Source of the DNA: RGEC01 sp044371405
Lineage (GTDB): Bacteria > Bacteroidota > Bacteroidia > NS11-12g > UBA955
Reading direction: 5' to 3'
DNA: 19,836 bases
Assembly (NCBI GenBank): GCA_044371405.1
Contig: JBILTS010000028.1
Location: 1-19,836 of the forward strand
Shown here: positions 1 to 8,281 of the stretch, piece after piece
Position numbering within the stretch: position 1 is the first letter of the stretch
Layout: every line of letters begins with the position of its first letter
The notes under the pieces: model-generated
The model's database searches: none
What the model saw: only the letters and a program-made list of their open reading frames with translations
Told to the model about the DNA's origin: nothing
Translations under genes and position numbers: made by a program

Positions 1-2888
1 ACGGCCATGTGGAAATTCAGGGCGACAAAGCCATATACAGCAATGAATGGATTGCAGCAGGCGGACAAATTCGCTGGAACATGGTACATTATGATGTGCA
101 GCTCATAGGTGGTATTGCACTTCACCGCGGTAAAATAGCGGAAATGGCAACAGGTGAAGGTAAAACGCTGGTGAGCACTTTGCCAGTTTACCTCAACGCA
201 CTGGGCAAACGCGGTGTGCATGTTGTAACCGTAAACGACTATTTGGCACGCCGTGACTGTGAATGGAACGGACCTCTCTATAATTTTCTAGGACTTTCGG
301 TGGATTGTCTGGAATATCATCAGCCCAACAGCGCATCGCGCCGTAAAGCTTATTTGGCGGATATTACCTATGGAACCAACAATGAATTTGGTTTCGATTA
401 CCTGCGTGACAATATGGCACACAGTCCGGAGGAACAGGTTCAGAAAAAACACCATTTTGCCATTGTGGATGAGGTTGACAGCGTTTTGATTGATGATGCC
501 AGAACCCCGCTCATTATCAGCGGGCCCACCCCACATGGAGATGACCAGCAGTTTGACGCCCTGAAACCACGTATTCAAAAACTTGTTGAAGCCCAGAAAA
601 AATATATTGTTACAGCCCTCAATGACGCCAAAAGATTGATAGCCGAAGGCAATACCGGTTACAAAGAAGGTGAAGGCGGACTGGCACTGCTTCGTGCTCA
701 CCGCGGATTGCCAAAAAATCGGGCACTCATCAAATTTCTCAGTGAATCTGGGGTTAGAACCATTTTAACCAAAACTGAAAGTTATTACCTGCAAGACCAG
801 CAGAAAGAAATGCCCAAAGCAGATGCACCGCTTTTCTTCACCATAGATGAAAAAACCAGCAGCGTAGACCTTACAGATATGGGCATTGAATTGATTACCG
901 GTGCCGGCGAAGATCCAAACTTCTTTGTACTTCCCGATGTGGGGAGTGAAATTGCAGAAATTGAAAGAACTTCTGCAGATGATGCAGAAAAACTGAGGCG
1001 GAAGGACGAACTGATGCGCGATTTTGCCATCAAAAGTGAACGCATTCATAGTGTGCAGCAGTTGCTGAAAGCTTACACCATGTTCGAAAAAGATGTGGAA
1101 TACATCATTCAGGATAACAAGGTGAAAATTGTGGATGAACAGACAGGTCGTGTGCTGGACGGACGCCGATACAGCGACGGGCTGCACCAGGCCATTGAAG
1201 CAAAAGAAAATGTTCGCATCGAAGCCGCTACCCAAACGTATGCTACCATCACCCTGCAGAATTATTTCAGAATGTACCACAAGCTAGCAGGTATGACAGG
1301 TACCGCAGAAACAGAAGCACAGGAATTATGGGACATCTACAAACTTGGTGTAATGGTTATTCCCACCAACAGACCGGCTATTCGTATTGATTATGAAGAC
1401 CAGGTTTACAAATCCATGCGTGAAAAATTCAATGCCGTTATTGATGAGGTTGTAAAACTTCAGGAAGCAGGCAGGCCTGTACTGGTTGGTACCACCAGTG
1501 TGGAATACAGCGAATTGCTAAGTCGCATGCTCGCCATGAAGAAAATCAAGCACAATGTACTGAATGCCAAGCAACATCAACGTGAAGCCGAGATTGTGGC
1601 TGAAGCAGGCAAGCCCGGTGCTGTTACCATCGCCACCAACATGGCCGGCCGTGGAACAGATATTAAAATCGGGGATGAAGTAAAAGCGGCGGGAGGCCTT
1701 GCCATCATTGGTACCGAGCGCCACGATAGCAGGCGCGTTGACAGACAGCTGCGAGGCCGGGCGGGACGTCAAGGTGATCCCGGAACCTCCAGATTTTATG
1801 TGAGTCTGGAAGATGATCTCATGCGAATTTTCGGTTCAGAACGCGTAAGCAGCTTCATGGATAAGTTTGGCTATAAAGAAGGGGATGTGATTGAACACAG
1901 CTGGATGACCAAAACCATTGAACGCAACCAAAAGCGCATGGAGCAAAACAATTTTGGTGTCCGCAAACGGTTGCTGGAATACGATGATGTGATGAACAAA
2001 CAGCGCACCAACATATACCGGATGCGCCGCAATGCCCTGTTTGGTGACCGCCTCAGCATTGATCTTAAAAACATGCTCTATAACTGGTGTTCTGAACAGG
2101 TGCAACTTGCCAAAGACGCTGACAGCTATGAACAACTGGAACTTGAGGTTATTAAAACCCTTGCTGCAGCACTGCCTTTTGACCAGCAAACATTCCTAAC
2201 ATCCAAGGAAGATGCGCTTATTGATCAACTATTCGATAGCTTAACCAAACACTACCAGGATAAAAACGAACGCATTCGTAAACAAGCGCTGCCGGTTTTC
2301 CAGGGTATTTACCAGGAACAGGGAGAAAAAATTGAGAATGTGCTTGTGCCTATGACCGATGGCATTCATTCTTTTCAAATTGTAACTCCACTCCAAAAAG
2401 CACTGGCATCAGAATGCAAAGAACTCATACACGAACTGGAGAAAATGGTTACCCTGCAAATGATTGATGATGAGTGGAAAGAGCACTTGCGAGAACTAGA
2501 TGAACTAAAACAGAGTACCTACAATGCCCAATATGAGCAGAAAGATCCTTTGCTGATTTATAAGATTGAGAGCTTTGAGTTATTTGGTCAAATGCTGAAC
2601 CGCCTGAACCAGCGCGTTTTGGGCCTGCTATTCCGAAGTGAAATAGAAAGTGGCGACCGCGTGGAGGAGGCACGTGTTAGCAAAAGAAGAGAGGAACCTA
2701 AAATGAAGACAGGACGTGAGGAAATTGGCGGAGGCAACATGTCACAGGATCCTTCCATGCCACCGCCTCAGCCAGAACATCAGTCCATGCCTCAATCGCC
2801 CATCCGCAATGAAATTAAGGTTGGACGAAACGACCCATGTCCTTGCGGAAGTGGGAAAAAATTCAAAAGCTGTCACGGCAAAGACTAA
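1..2888 (+). CDS. secA: Preprotein translocase ATPase SecA, 5'-truncated by the window edge
   Basis: SecA is the cytoplasmic/peripheral-membrane ATPase that pushes unfolded preproteins through SecYEG. The open frame runs in from before base 1 (codons start at base 3), so the GTG at base 9 is not the real start; by comparison with Bacteroidota SecA proteins (about 1,000-1,100 residues) roughly 110-160 N-terminal residues are missing. Counting from base 9, the Walker A motif MATGEGKT is at residues 46-53, the Walker B/DEAD-like DEVD at 154-157, and the helicase motif VI block (RRVDRQLRGRAGRQGDPG) follows in the second nucleotide-binding fold near 580. About 100 extra residues inside the preprotein-binding region (roughly 175-290) match the phylum-specific insertion I recall. 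The C-terminus carries an intact zinc/SecB-binding tail, CxCx8CH (C944, C946, C955, H956). The DUF5522 gene begins 12 bases after the stop, so cotranscription is likely. Confidence 0.97.
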   Translation, partial: GHVEIQGDKAIYSNEWIAAGGQIRWNMVHYDVQLIGGIALHRGKIAEMATGEGKTLVSTLPVYLNALGKRGVHVVTVNDYLARRDCEWNGPLYNFLGLSVDCLEYHQPNSASRRKAYLADITYGTNNEFGFDYLRDNMAHSPEEQVQKKHHFAIVDEVDSVLIDDARTPLIISGPTPHGDDQQFDALKPRIQKLVEAQKKYIVTALNDAKRLIAEGNTGYKEGEGGLALLRAHRGLPKNRALIKFLSESGVRTILTKTESYYLQDQQKEMPKADAPLFFTIDEKTSSVDLTDMGIELITGAGEDPNFFVLPDVGSEIAEIERTSADDAEKLRRKDELMRDFAIKSERIHSVQQLLKAYTMFEKDVEYIIQDNKVKIVDEQTGRVLDGRRYSDGLHQAIEAKENVRIEAATQTYATITLQNYFRMYHKLAGMTGTAETEAQELWDIYKLGVMVIPTNRPAIRIDYEDQVYKSMREKFNAVIDEVVKLQEAGRPVLVGTTSVEYSELLSRMLAMKKIKHNVLNAKQHQREAEIVAEAGKPGAVTIATNMAGRGTDIKIGDEVKAAGGLAIIGTERHDSRRVDRQLRGRAGRQGDPGTSRFYVSLEDDLMRIFGSERVSSFMDKFGYKEGDVIEHSWMTKTIERNQKRMEQNNFGVRKRLLEYDDVMNKQRTNIYRMRRNALFGDRLSIDLKNMLYNWCSEQVQLAKDADSYEQLELEVIKTLAAALPFDQQTFLTSKEDALIDQLFDSLTKHYQDKNERIRKQALPVFQGIYQEQGEKIENVLVPMTDGIHSFQIVTPLQKALASECKELIHELEKMVTLQMIDDEWKEHLRELDELKQSTYNAQYEQKDPLLIYKIESFELFGQMLNRLNQRVLGLLFRSEIESGDRVEEARVSKRREEPKMKTGREEIGGGNMSQDPSMPPPQPEHQSMPQSPIRNEIKVGRNDPCPCGSGKKFKSCHGKD

Positions 2889-2900
2889 ACTTGCCCGGCA

Positions 2901-3098
2901 ATGAACAATAAAGAACCCGAAAAAACACATTCGGATTATTATTTCGAAAACGGGTACCTGGTTTTTACAGAGTATTTTCTATTTAAACGGGGAATTTGCT
3001 GCGGCAGCGGATGCAGACATTGTCCCTATGAGCCGCGATACAATAAAGGAAATAGAAAGTTACGGGAGGAGATTAAAGAAAAATACCCCGCCACCTGA
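2901..3098 (+). CDS. DUF5522 small cysteine-rich protein
   Basis: This 65-residue protein has no assigned function. I recognise it as a DUF5522 family member by the core of a YFENGYLVFT strand segment, then KRGICCGSGCRHCPY. It holds four cysteines (C33, C34, C38, C41) and H40 in nine residues, a spacing that could bind zinc or an iron-sulfur cluster; that is inference. No signal peptide or membrane segment is visible, so it should be cytosolic. The C-terminal third is highly charged (KGNRKLREEIKEK). It starts with ATG only 12 bases after secA on the same strand and has no Shine-Dalgarno sequence, which is normal for Bacteroidota. The length agrees with the family, and the frame is intact. Confidence 0.85.
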   Translation: MNNKEPEKTHSDYYFENGYLVFTEYFLFKRGICCGSGCRHCPYEPRYNKGNRKLREEIKEKYPAT

Positions 3099-3100
3099 TT

Positions 3101-3136
3101 TTTTGTGTACAAAATGTAAAAACCTTTGTGAGGTTT
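3101..3136. promoter_or_regulatory. Two adjacent dyads before purH
   Basis: The 76-base gap between the DUF5522 gene and purH holds two inverted repeats: TTTTGT-GT-ACAAAA (3101-3114) and AAACCT-TTGTG-AGGTTT (3120-3136, a perfect 6-bp stem with a 5-base loop). Neither is followed by a long T-run, so an intrinsic terminator is only one possibility; a regulator site or leader hairpin for purH is another. A TAATTTCG sequence at 3163-3170, close to the Bacteroidota -7 element TAnnTTTG, lies 4 bases before the purH GTG. Its best upstream TTTG (3134-3137) is 25 bases away, longer than usual, so I do not call a promoter here. Confidence 0.3.
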
Positions 3137-3174
3137 GACATCCTTTCCACTTCATTCAAAGCTAATTTCGCACT

Positions 3175-4671
3175 GTGGATGTCAAAATAAAATCTGCGCT
3201 GATTTCTGTTTTTTACAAAGACGGTCTTGAGCCCATTGTTCGTGCCCTGCATCAAAATAACGTAACCATTTACAGCACCGGAGGAACCCAAAAATTTATA
3301 GAAGATTTGGGAGTAACCTGTACCGGCATTGAACATGTGACCGGTTATCCAAGCATTCTGGGTGGCCGGGTTAAAACCCTTCATCCCAAGGTATTTGGAG
3401 GCATCCTTGCCCGCCGGGAAAACCAGCAGGACATGCAGGAAATTGCGCAATTCGAAATTCCCTTGCTTGACCTGGTCATTGTGGATTTGTATCCCTTTGC
3501 AGAAACCCTGAATGCAGGCGGTTCTGAACAGGAAATCATTGAGAAAATTGACATCGGAGGCGTTTCCCTCATTCGCGCAGCAGCCAAAAACTTCAACCAC
3601 ACCGCCATCATCAGCGACAAGGCCGACTACAGCTGGTTTCTTGAAAAATATACCGGGGGCAGCGGCACCCTTAATACACCTGAAAGAAAAGAACTGGCCC
3701 GCAGGGCTTTCAATACAACCGCCAATTATGACCGCCAAATTGGCGACTGGTTTGGCGGCGCCAAAAATTATCCTTTGCGTTACGGCGAAAACCCACACCA
3801 AAAAGCCGAATTCAAGGGCAACCTGGAAGCCATATTTACCAAGTTGCAGGGCAAGGAACTCAGTTATAACAACCTGCTGGACGTGGACAGCGCCCTCTGT
3901 CTGCTGCGCGACTTCGATAAAAACCAGGGTGTAACCTGCGTAATTGTGAAGCACAACAACGCCTGCGGCGTGGCAACCCGTGCCACCGCAGAAGCGGCCT
4001 GGGATGATGCCCTGGCCTGCGATCCCGTTTCTGCATTTGGTGGAATTCTGGCCATCAACACCACCGTAGATGAGGCAACCGCCAGGAAAATAGATACACT
4101 CTTCTTTGAAGTTTTGCTGGCCGAAGATTACTCCCCTGAGGCATTGCAAATTCTGCAGGGAAAAAGCAACCGTATATTGCTAAAAACGCATCAGGGCACA
4201 TTCAAGCAACAACTTATCAGAACTGTGCTGAACGGCGAACTGGTGCAGGACAGAGACAACGGACTTGCCAAAAAAGCAGAAATGAAGCCGGCAACCAATA
4301 TGGTTCCCACGGAAAGCCAGTTTGCAGATCTGGAATTTGCCCTGAAAATTGTGAAGCACACCAAAAGCAATACCATTGTTCTTGTGAAAAACAACCAGTT
4401 GCTGGCCAGCGGTACCGGGCAAACCAGCCGTGTAGATGCGCTGAATCAGGCGATAGAAAAGGCCGGACGATTCGGTTTTGATCTGGAAGGCGCTGTTATG
4501 GCTTCGGATGCCTTCTTCCCCTTCCCCGACTGCGTGGAAATTGCCGATAAAGCCGGTATCAAAGCCGTAGTGCAACCCGGAGGCAGCATCAAGGACCAGG
4601 CCAGCATTGATTACTGCAATGCCAATAACATTGCCATGGTGATAACAGGCATGCGCCATTTTAAACATTAA
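3175..4671 (+). CDS. purH: Bifunctional AICAR formyltransferase / IMP cyclohydrolase PurH
   Basis: PurH catalyses the last two steps of de novo purine synthesis: formylation of AICAR with 10-formyl-THF, then ring closure to IMP. It is cytosolic and normally a dimer. The 498-residue protein has both domains. The N-terminal MGS-like cyclohydrolase shows YSTGGTQKFIEDLG (33-46) and GGRVKTLHPKVFGGILARR (63-81). The transformylase shows LRYGENPHQ (201-209), KHNNACG with the catalytic Lys-His pair (259-260), SDAFFPFPD, and a C-terminal PGGSIKDQ segment followed by GMRHFKH. It is somewhat shorter than the E. coli enzyme (529). The start is GTG; the frame aligns with family N-termini (KIKSALISVFYKD) and no ATG suits better. 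pyrD follows after 5 bases, so the two nucleotide genes are almost certainly cotranscribed. Confidence 0.97.
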   Translation: MDVKIKSALISVFYKDGLEPIVRALHQNNVTIYSTGGTQKFIEDLGVTCTGIEHVTGYPSILGGRVKTLHPKVFGGILARRENQQDMQEIAQFEIPLLDLVIVDLYPFAETLNAGGSEQEIIEKIDIGGVSLIRAAAKNFNHTAIISDKADYSWFLEKYTGGSGTLNTPERKELARRAFNTTANYDRQIGDWFGGAKNYPLRYGENPHQKAEFKGNLEAIFTKLQGKELSYNNLLDVDSALCLLRDFDKNQGVTCVIVKHNNACGVATRATAEAAWDDALACDPVSAFGGILAINTTVDEATARKIDTLFFEVLLAEDYSPEALQILQGKSNRILLKTHQGTFKQQLIRTVLNGELVQDRDNGLAKKAEMKPATNMVPTESQFADLEFALKIVKHTKSNTIVLVKNNQLLASGTGQTSRVDALNQAIEKAGRFGFDLEGAVMASDAFFPFPDCVEIADKAGIKAVVQPGGSIKDQASIDYCNANNIAMVITGMRHFKH

Positions 4672-4676
4672 AAAAC

Positions 4677-5693
4677 ATGTATAGACTGCTGCGCTTTTTT
4701 CTTTTCATGTTTCCACCCGAGAAGGCGCATTACCTGGCAATGGATCTGCTCTCCGTTGGACTTAAATTACCTGTCATCAGCAATGTTTTAAAGCATCAAT
4801 ACCAAAGTAATACCCTACATCCTGTAACTTTTCTGGGTATCAATTTTCCCAACCCCATCGGCTTGGCCGCCGGGTTTGACAAGGATGCAAGATGGCTGCA
4901 TTTGCTGAAAAACCTGGGATTTGGCTTTGTGGAAGTAGGAACCGTTACCCCCTTACCGCAGGAAGGCAACCCCAAGCCCCGCTTGTTCCGACTGAAAAAA
5001 GACCTGGCACTCATTAACCGAATGGGCTTTAACAATCAGGGGATTGATGCCATGGTTGAACGCCTGAAAAACAGACCTGACGGACTGATTGTGGGCGGAA
5101 ACATTGGAAAAAATAAGGTAACCCCAAATGAAAAAGCCATTGATGATTATCGCATTTGTTTTGAAAAAATTTATCCTTGGGTAGATTATATTGTGGTGAA
5201 TGTAAGCAGCCCCAATACACCCGGGCTGAGGGAATTGCAGGAAAAGGCATTTTTAACCGCCCTTTTTCAGGAACTACATCAACTGCGAAAACAATTTGAA
5301 AACCAAAAACCCATTCTCCTGAAAATTGCCCCGGATTTAACACCCGAAGCCCTTCAGGAAATTGCAGACACCATACGCGAATGCGATATTGAAGGTATCA
5401 TCGCTACAAACACAACCATTTCAAGAGAAGGTCTGATTTGCAGCAAAGAAACGTTGGAAGCAATCGGGGCCGGAGGATTGAGCGGAGCGCCTGTAAGGGA
5501 AAAAAGCAACGAGGTAATCACACAGTTGCGACAAATGCTCGGAAATGATTATCCGATTATCGGCGTTGGTGGTATTTTCACCGCCACAGATATCCTCGAG
5601 AAAAAAGCAGCAGGTTCCAATCTGTATCAGGTATACACCGGATTTGTCTATCAGGGTCCGGGCATGGTAAAACAATTACTTTCCGCTCATTAA
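4677..5693 (+). CDS. pyrD: Dihydroorotate dehydrogenase (quinone), class 2
   Basis: PyrD oxidises dihydroorotate to orotate with FMN and passes electrons to the membrane quinone pool (fourth step of pyrimidine synthesis). The 338-residue protein is class 2: it has the N-terminal amphipathic membrane-associating extension (about residues 1-45, RLLRFFLFMFPPEKAH) and a serine as catalytic base (S178 in NVSSPNTPGLRE, where class 1 enzymes have cysteine). FMN and substrate motifs are in order: LAAGFDKDA (63-71), VEVGTVTPLPQEGNPKPRLFR (85-105), INRMGFNNQG (113-122), GNIGKNK (141-147), ATNTT, GGLSGAPV, IIGVGGI and the terminal YTGFVYQGP. It starts 5 bases after purH. Its stop shares a TTAA (5690-5693) with the stop of the convergent gene downstream. 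Confidence 0.97.
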   Translation: MYRLLRFFLFMFPPEKAHYLAMDLLSVGLKLPVISNVLKHQYQSNTLHPVTFLGINFPNPIGLAAGFDKDARWLHLLKNLGFGFVEVGTVTPLPQEGNPKPRLFRLKKDLALINRMGFNNQGIDAMVERLKNRPDGLIVGGNIGKNKVTPNEKAIDDYRICFEKIYPWVDYIVVNVSSPNTPGLRELQEKAFLTALFQELHQLRKQFENQKPILLKIAPDLTPEALQEIADTIRECDIEGIIATNTTISREGLICSKETLEAIGAGGLSGAPVREKSNEVITQLRQMLGNDYPIIGVGGIFTATDILEKKAAGSNLYQVYTGFVYQGPGMVKQLLSAH

Positions 5694-6220
5694 CGAATTC
5701 GGGTGCGGTCTTCAAAAAAATCGATGTTTCCGGTATAGTACCAGCCAAAGACGGTATTCCAAACCATAAAACGCAGGCAATACTGCAACTTCCCTTTAGT
5801 AAAATATTGTTCCACCCTTATTATCTCCGCATTTTTTGCGGTGAATGAAACCAGCATTGTATCTCTTTTAGCACGTTGCATGCTTATTTTCTGCTTTCTG
5901 AGTTGTTTATAAGCCCTACCAAAAGATTTGTCTACCTTATAACCGTAATTCAGCCACAATCCCCGCATGATTTGCTCCTGCATCTCAGGATTCTGCTTTC
6001 TGAGCATACCATAATACACCGTATCAGGTGCAGTGTAGGTAAGCAATGTTTGCTGCTTCCTGCTTGCCAGTTTGCTCCACAAGGTATCAGCTGCTTCGCG
6101 GTAACCGGAAAATGATTTTCTTGGAAGTGTATCTGCCGTGAGTATGCGCTGACTGAAAGAAACATTAATCATCAACATTGTGCCGATTATTGCCATTGCC
6201 AAACGAACTTTGCACATCAT
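5690..6220 (-). CDS. Exported protein of unknown function, 176 residues
   Basis: I do not recognise a family. The N-terminus is a standard Sec signal peptide: a basic start (CKVR), a hydrophobic stretch about residues 8-20, and a likely cut near SFS|QR (about 23/24). No lipobox cysteine follows, so a soluble periplasmic product is likely. The mature part is basic and rich in Lys, Arg and Gln (central KQLRKQKISMQRAKR), ending in an aromatic segment (VWNTVFGWYYTGNIDFFED). It has no T9SS sorting domain. Three ATGs are possible (6220, 6217 and codon 9). The gene is divergent from the DUF255 gene 24 bases away and convergent with pyrD. A weak promoter candidate on the minus strand is TTGG (6252-6255), N19, TTAATTTG (6225-6232). 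The frame is supported by a proper signal peptide and absence of stops, but expression is unproven. Confidence 0.8.
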   Translation of the reverse strand: MMCKVRLAMAIIGTMLMINVSFSQRILTADTLPRKSFSGYREAADTLWSKLASRKQQTLLTYTAPDTVYYGMLRKQNPEMQEQIMRGLWLNYGYKVDKSFGRAYKQLRKQKISMQRAKRDTMLVSFTAKNAEIIRVEQYFTKGKLQYCLRFMVWNTVFGWYYTGNIDFFEDRTRIR

Positions 6221-6244
6221 TATTCAAATTAACAGCAAGTTTTC

Positions 6245-8281
6245 GTGAAAGCCAATCCTAAACACACCAATGCCCTTATACATGCCGGAAGTCCATATCT
6301 GTTGCAACACGCGCACAATCCTGTTAACTGGATCGAATGGCACAGCAACCTCTGGGAACAAGCCCAACGGGAAAACAAACCCGTTTTAATCAGCGTGGGC
6401 TACAGTGCTTGCCACTGGTGCCATGTGATGGAAAAAGAGTGCTTTGAAGACGAAAAAACCGCTGAACTGATGAATACTTTTTTCATCAATGTGAAAGTAG
6501 ACAGAGAAGAGCGCCCGGATATAGACATGGTTTACATGGACGCCTGCCAGCTAATGACCGGACGCGGGGGCTGGCCCCTGAATGTATTTTGCCTTCCCGA
6601 TGGCAGCCCTGTCTATGCCGGAACCTACTTCCCTATCGACAAATGGCAACAGGTACTGCTGCAGATTCACAGTTTGTGGACCCATGAGAAAGATAAAGCA
6701 CTGGAATATGCCGCAAAAGTGATGGGAGGCCTGAAAAGTATGAATGACATCTTACCACATTCTTCCCCTTTTTTAGGCAAATCTGAATTGCCCGGTTTGT
6801 ATGAAAAAATGGCCGAGGGTTTCGATTGGGAAGAAGGCGGCCCTAATCGGGTGCCCAAATTCCCCCTACCCAACCAATATGAGTTGCTATTGGATTATTA
6901 CCTTCAAACGGGACACGAAGAGGCACTGGATTTCACACATCTCTCCTTGTTAAAAATGGCCAATGGCGGCATCTATGATCACCTTCGGGGTGGTTTCTGC
7001 CGATACAGCACAGATGGAAAATGGTTTGCACCCCATTTCGAAAAAATGCTGTATGACAATGCCCAGCTCATCAGTTTATACAGCCGTGCCCACGCAATTT
7101 CAGACGCCCCTCTATACAAGGAAATTGCCACAGAATGCATCCAATTTTGCCTAAATGAACTCTATGACGGCCATGCCTTTCACAGTGCATTGGATGCCGA
7201 CAGCGAGGGTGTAGAGGGCAAGTTTTATGTGTTTAGCCATGCCGAATTGGAACAATGCCTGAACAGCGAAGAACTTGAATTTGCCAAAACCATTTTTTCT
7301 TGCACAGAACCCGGCAACTGGGAACATGGACAAAACATACTGTACCGCAAACTTGCCCCCCTTCAGGTGCTCGAAACCCTCAATATTGATGTTGGCTCCT
7401 ACACCGCATTGTTGAGAACAGTGAAGCAAAAACTGCGTGATTTTCAGGATTTACGGCCGCGTCCGGGACTTGACAATAAAATCATAGCCGCCTGGAATGG
7501 CCTAATGCTGAAAGCCCTGGCTGATGCCGGATTATGTTTAAAAAATCCTGATTTTATCCGGCAAGCTGAAATGTTGGCCAGTTGGATGCAGGAAAATCTT
7601 TGGCAAAACCGTGAGCTATTTCGAATCTACAGCAGGGAAAAAGCCAGTATTCCCGCATTTCTGGAAGATTATGCCTGTTTCACCGAAGGGCTTATAACAT
7701 TGTATTCAGCCACCGGGAAAATGGAATATGCACACTTCGCCAAAACCCTTGCAGAAAAAGCCATTCAGAAATTCCGCGATCCGGAAACCGGTACGTTTTA
7801 CTTTACGCCCAGTGACGGAGAGCCATTGATTCTGAGAAAAACCGATTTAGCGGATGATGTGATGAACAGCTCTGTTTCTGTAATGGCACACTCACTGTGC
7901 AAACTAGGCACCATATTTCAAAAACAAGGATTCATAGCAATGGGCATGGATCTTTTGGGATTTGTGAAAAAAACTATGTTGGAATATCCGGGTTGGTACA
8001 GCAACTGGGGACGCCTTGCACTGGCCGGTTCCAGCGGTTTTATACAAGTCGCCTGCTGTGGTCCCGGCTCCGATGAAGCAGCTAAGAAACTATGTTTTAC
8101 ACTTCCGGCCCATGCCCAGGTTTCATTCGCAGAAACACAAAGTGAATTGCCCCAGTTTACGGGTAAAAAAATGGATTCGCTGCATATTTATGTGTGCCTG
8201 GGTGAAACCTGCCTGGAGCCCGTACATAGTGCCGAACAGGCCATTGATATGATACAGGATCTGATATCGCTGAATCAGTGA
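6245..8281 (+). CDS. DUF255 (YyaL / SSP411-type) thioredoxin-fold protein
   Basis: This is a complete 678-residue member of the family that includes bacterial YyaL and animal SPATA20/SSP411; its biochemical role is not settled. The N-terminal DUF255 domain is a thioredoxin-like fold with the family signature: SPYLLQHAHNPVNW (16-29), then a CHWC pair (C56, C59) in GYSACHWCHVMEKECF, then VDREERPDID and GGWPLNVF. The larger C-terminal part resembles an (alpha/alpha)6 barrel of the GlcNAc-2-epimerase/glycosidase type, with GGFCRYSTD, PHFEKMLYDNAQL, DADSEG and a DNKIIAAWNGLMLKALA segment. No signal peptide is visible, so it should be cytosolic. GTG is the only start available, since a stop codon lies just upstream in frame; the protein then begins KANPKHTNALIH as in relatives. 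The 3' end overlaps the convergent Omp28-like gene by 7 bases. Confidence 0.93.
   Translation: MKANPKHTNALIHAGSPYLLQHAHNPVNWIEWHSNLWEQAQRENKPVLISVGYSACHWCHVMEKECFEDEKTAELMNTFFINVKVDREERPDIDMVYMDACQLMTGRGGWPLNVFCLPDGSPVYAGTYFPIDKWQQVLLQIHSLWTHEKDKALEYAAKVMGGLKSMNDILPHSSPFLGKSELPGLYEKMAEGFDWEEGGPNRVPKFPLPNQYELLLDYYLQTGHEEALDFTHLSLLKMANGGIYDHLRGGFCRYSTDGKWFAPHFEKMLYDNAQLISLYSRAHAISDAPLYKEIATECIQFCLNELYDGHAFHSALDADSEGVEGKFYVFSHAELEQCLNSEELEFAKTIFSCTEPGNWEHGQNILYRKLAPLQVLETLNIDVGSYTALLRTVKQKLRDFQDLRPRPGLDNKIIAAWNGLMLKALADAGLCLKNPDFIRQAEMLASWMQENLWQNRELFRIYSREKASIPAFLEDYACFTEGLITLYSATGKMEYAHFAKTLAEKAIQKFRDPETGTFYFTPSDGEPLILRKTDLADDVMNSSVSVMAHSLCKLGTIFQKQGFIAMGMDLLGFVKKTMLEYPGWYSNWGRLALAGSSGFIQVACCGPGSDEAAKKLCFTLPAHAQVSFAETQSELPQFTGKKMDSLHIYVCLGETCLEPVHSAEQAIDMIQDLISLNQ

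Noticed and set aside
9..11. GTG at base 9 as the start of secA
   Set aside because: The frame is open to base 3 upstream and the protein lacks the N-terminal part of SecA, so this is an internal valine.
288..2189. Several 80-170 codon minus-strand frames inside secA
   Set aside because: secA is conserved throughout this span, and the antisense frames show no family motif or start context.
3073..4149. A 358-codon open frame antisense to purH
   Set aside because: It lies wholly opposite a well-conserved purH, lacks any recognisable motif, and has a composition expected from the complement of a GC-moderate gene with few antisense stops.
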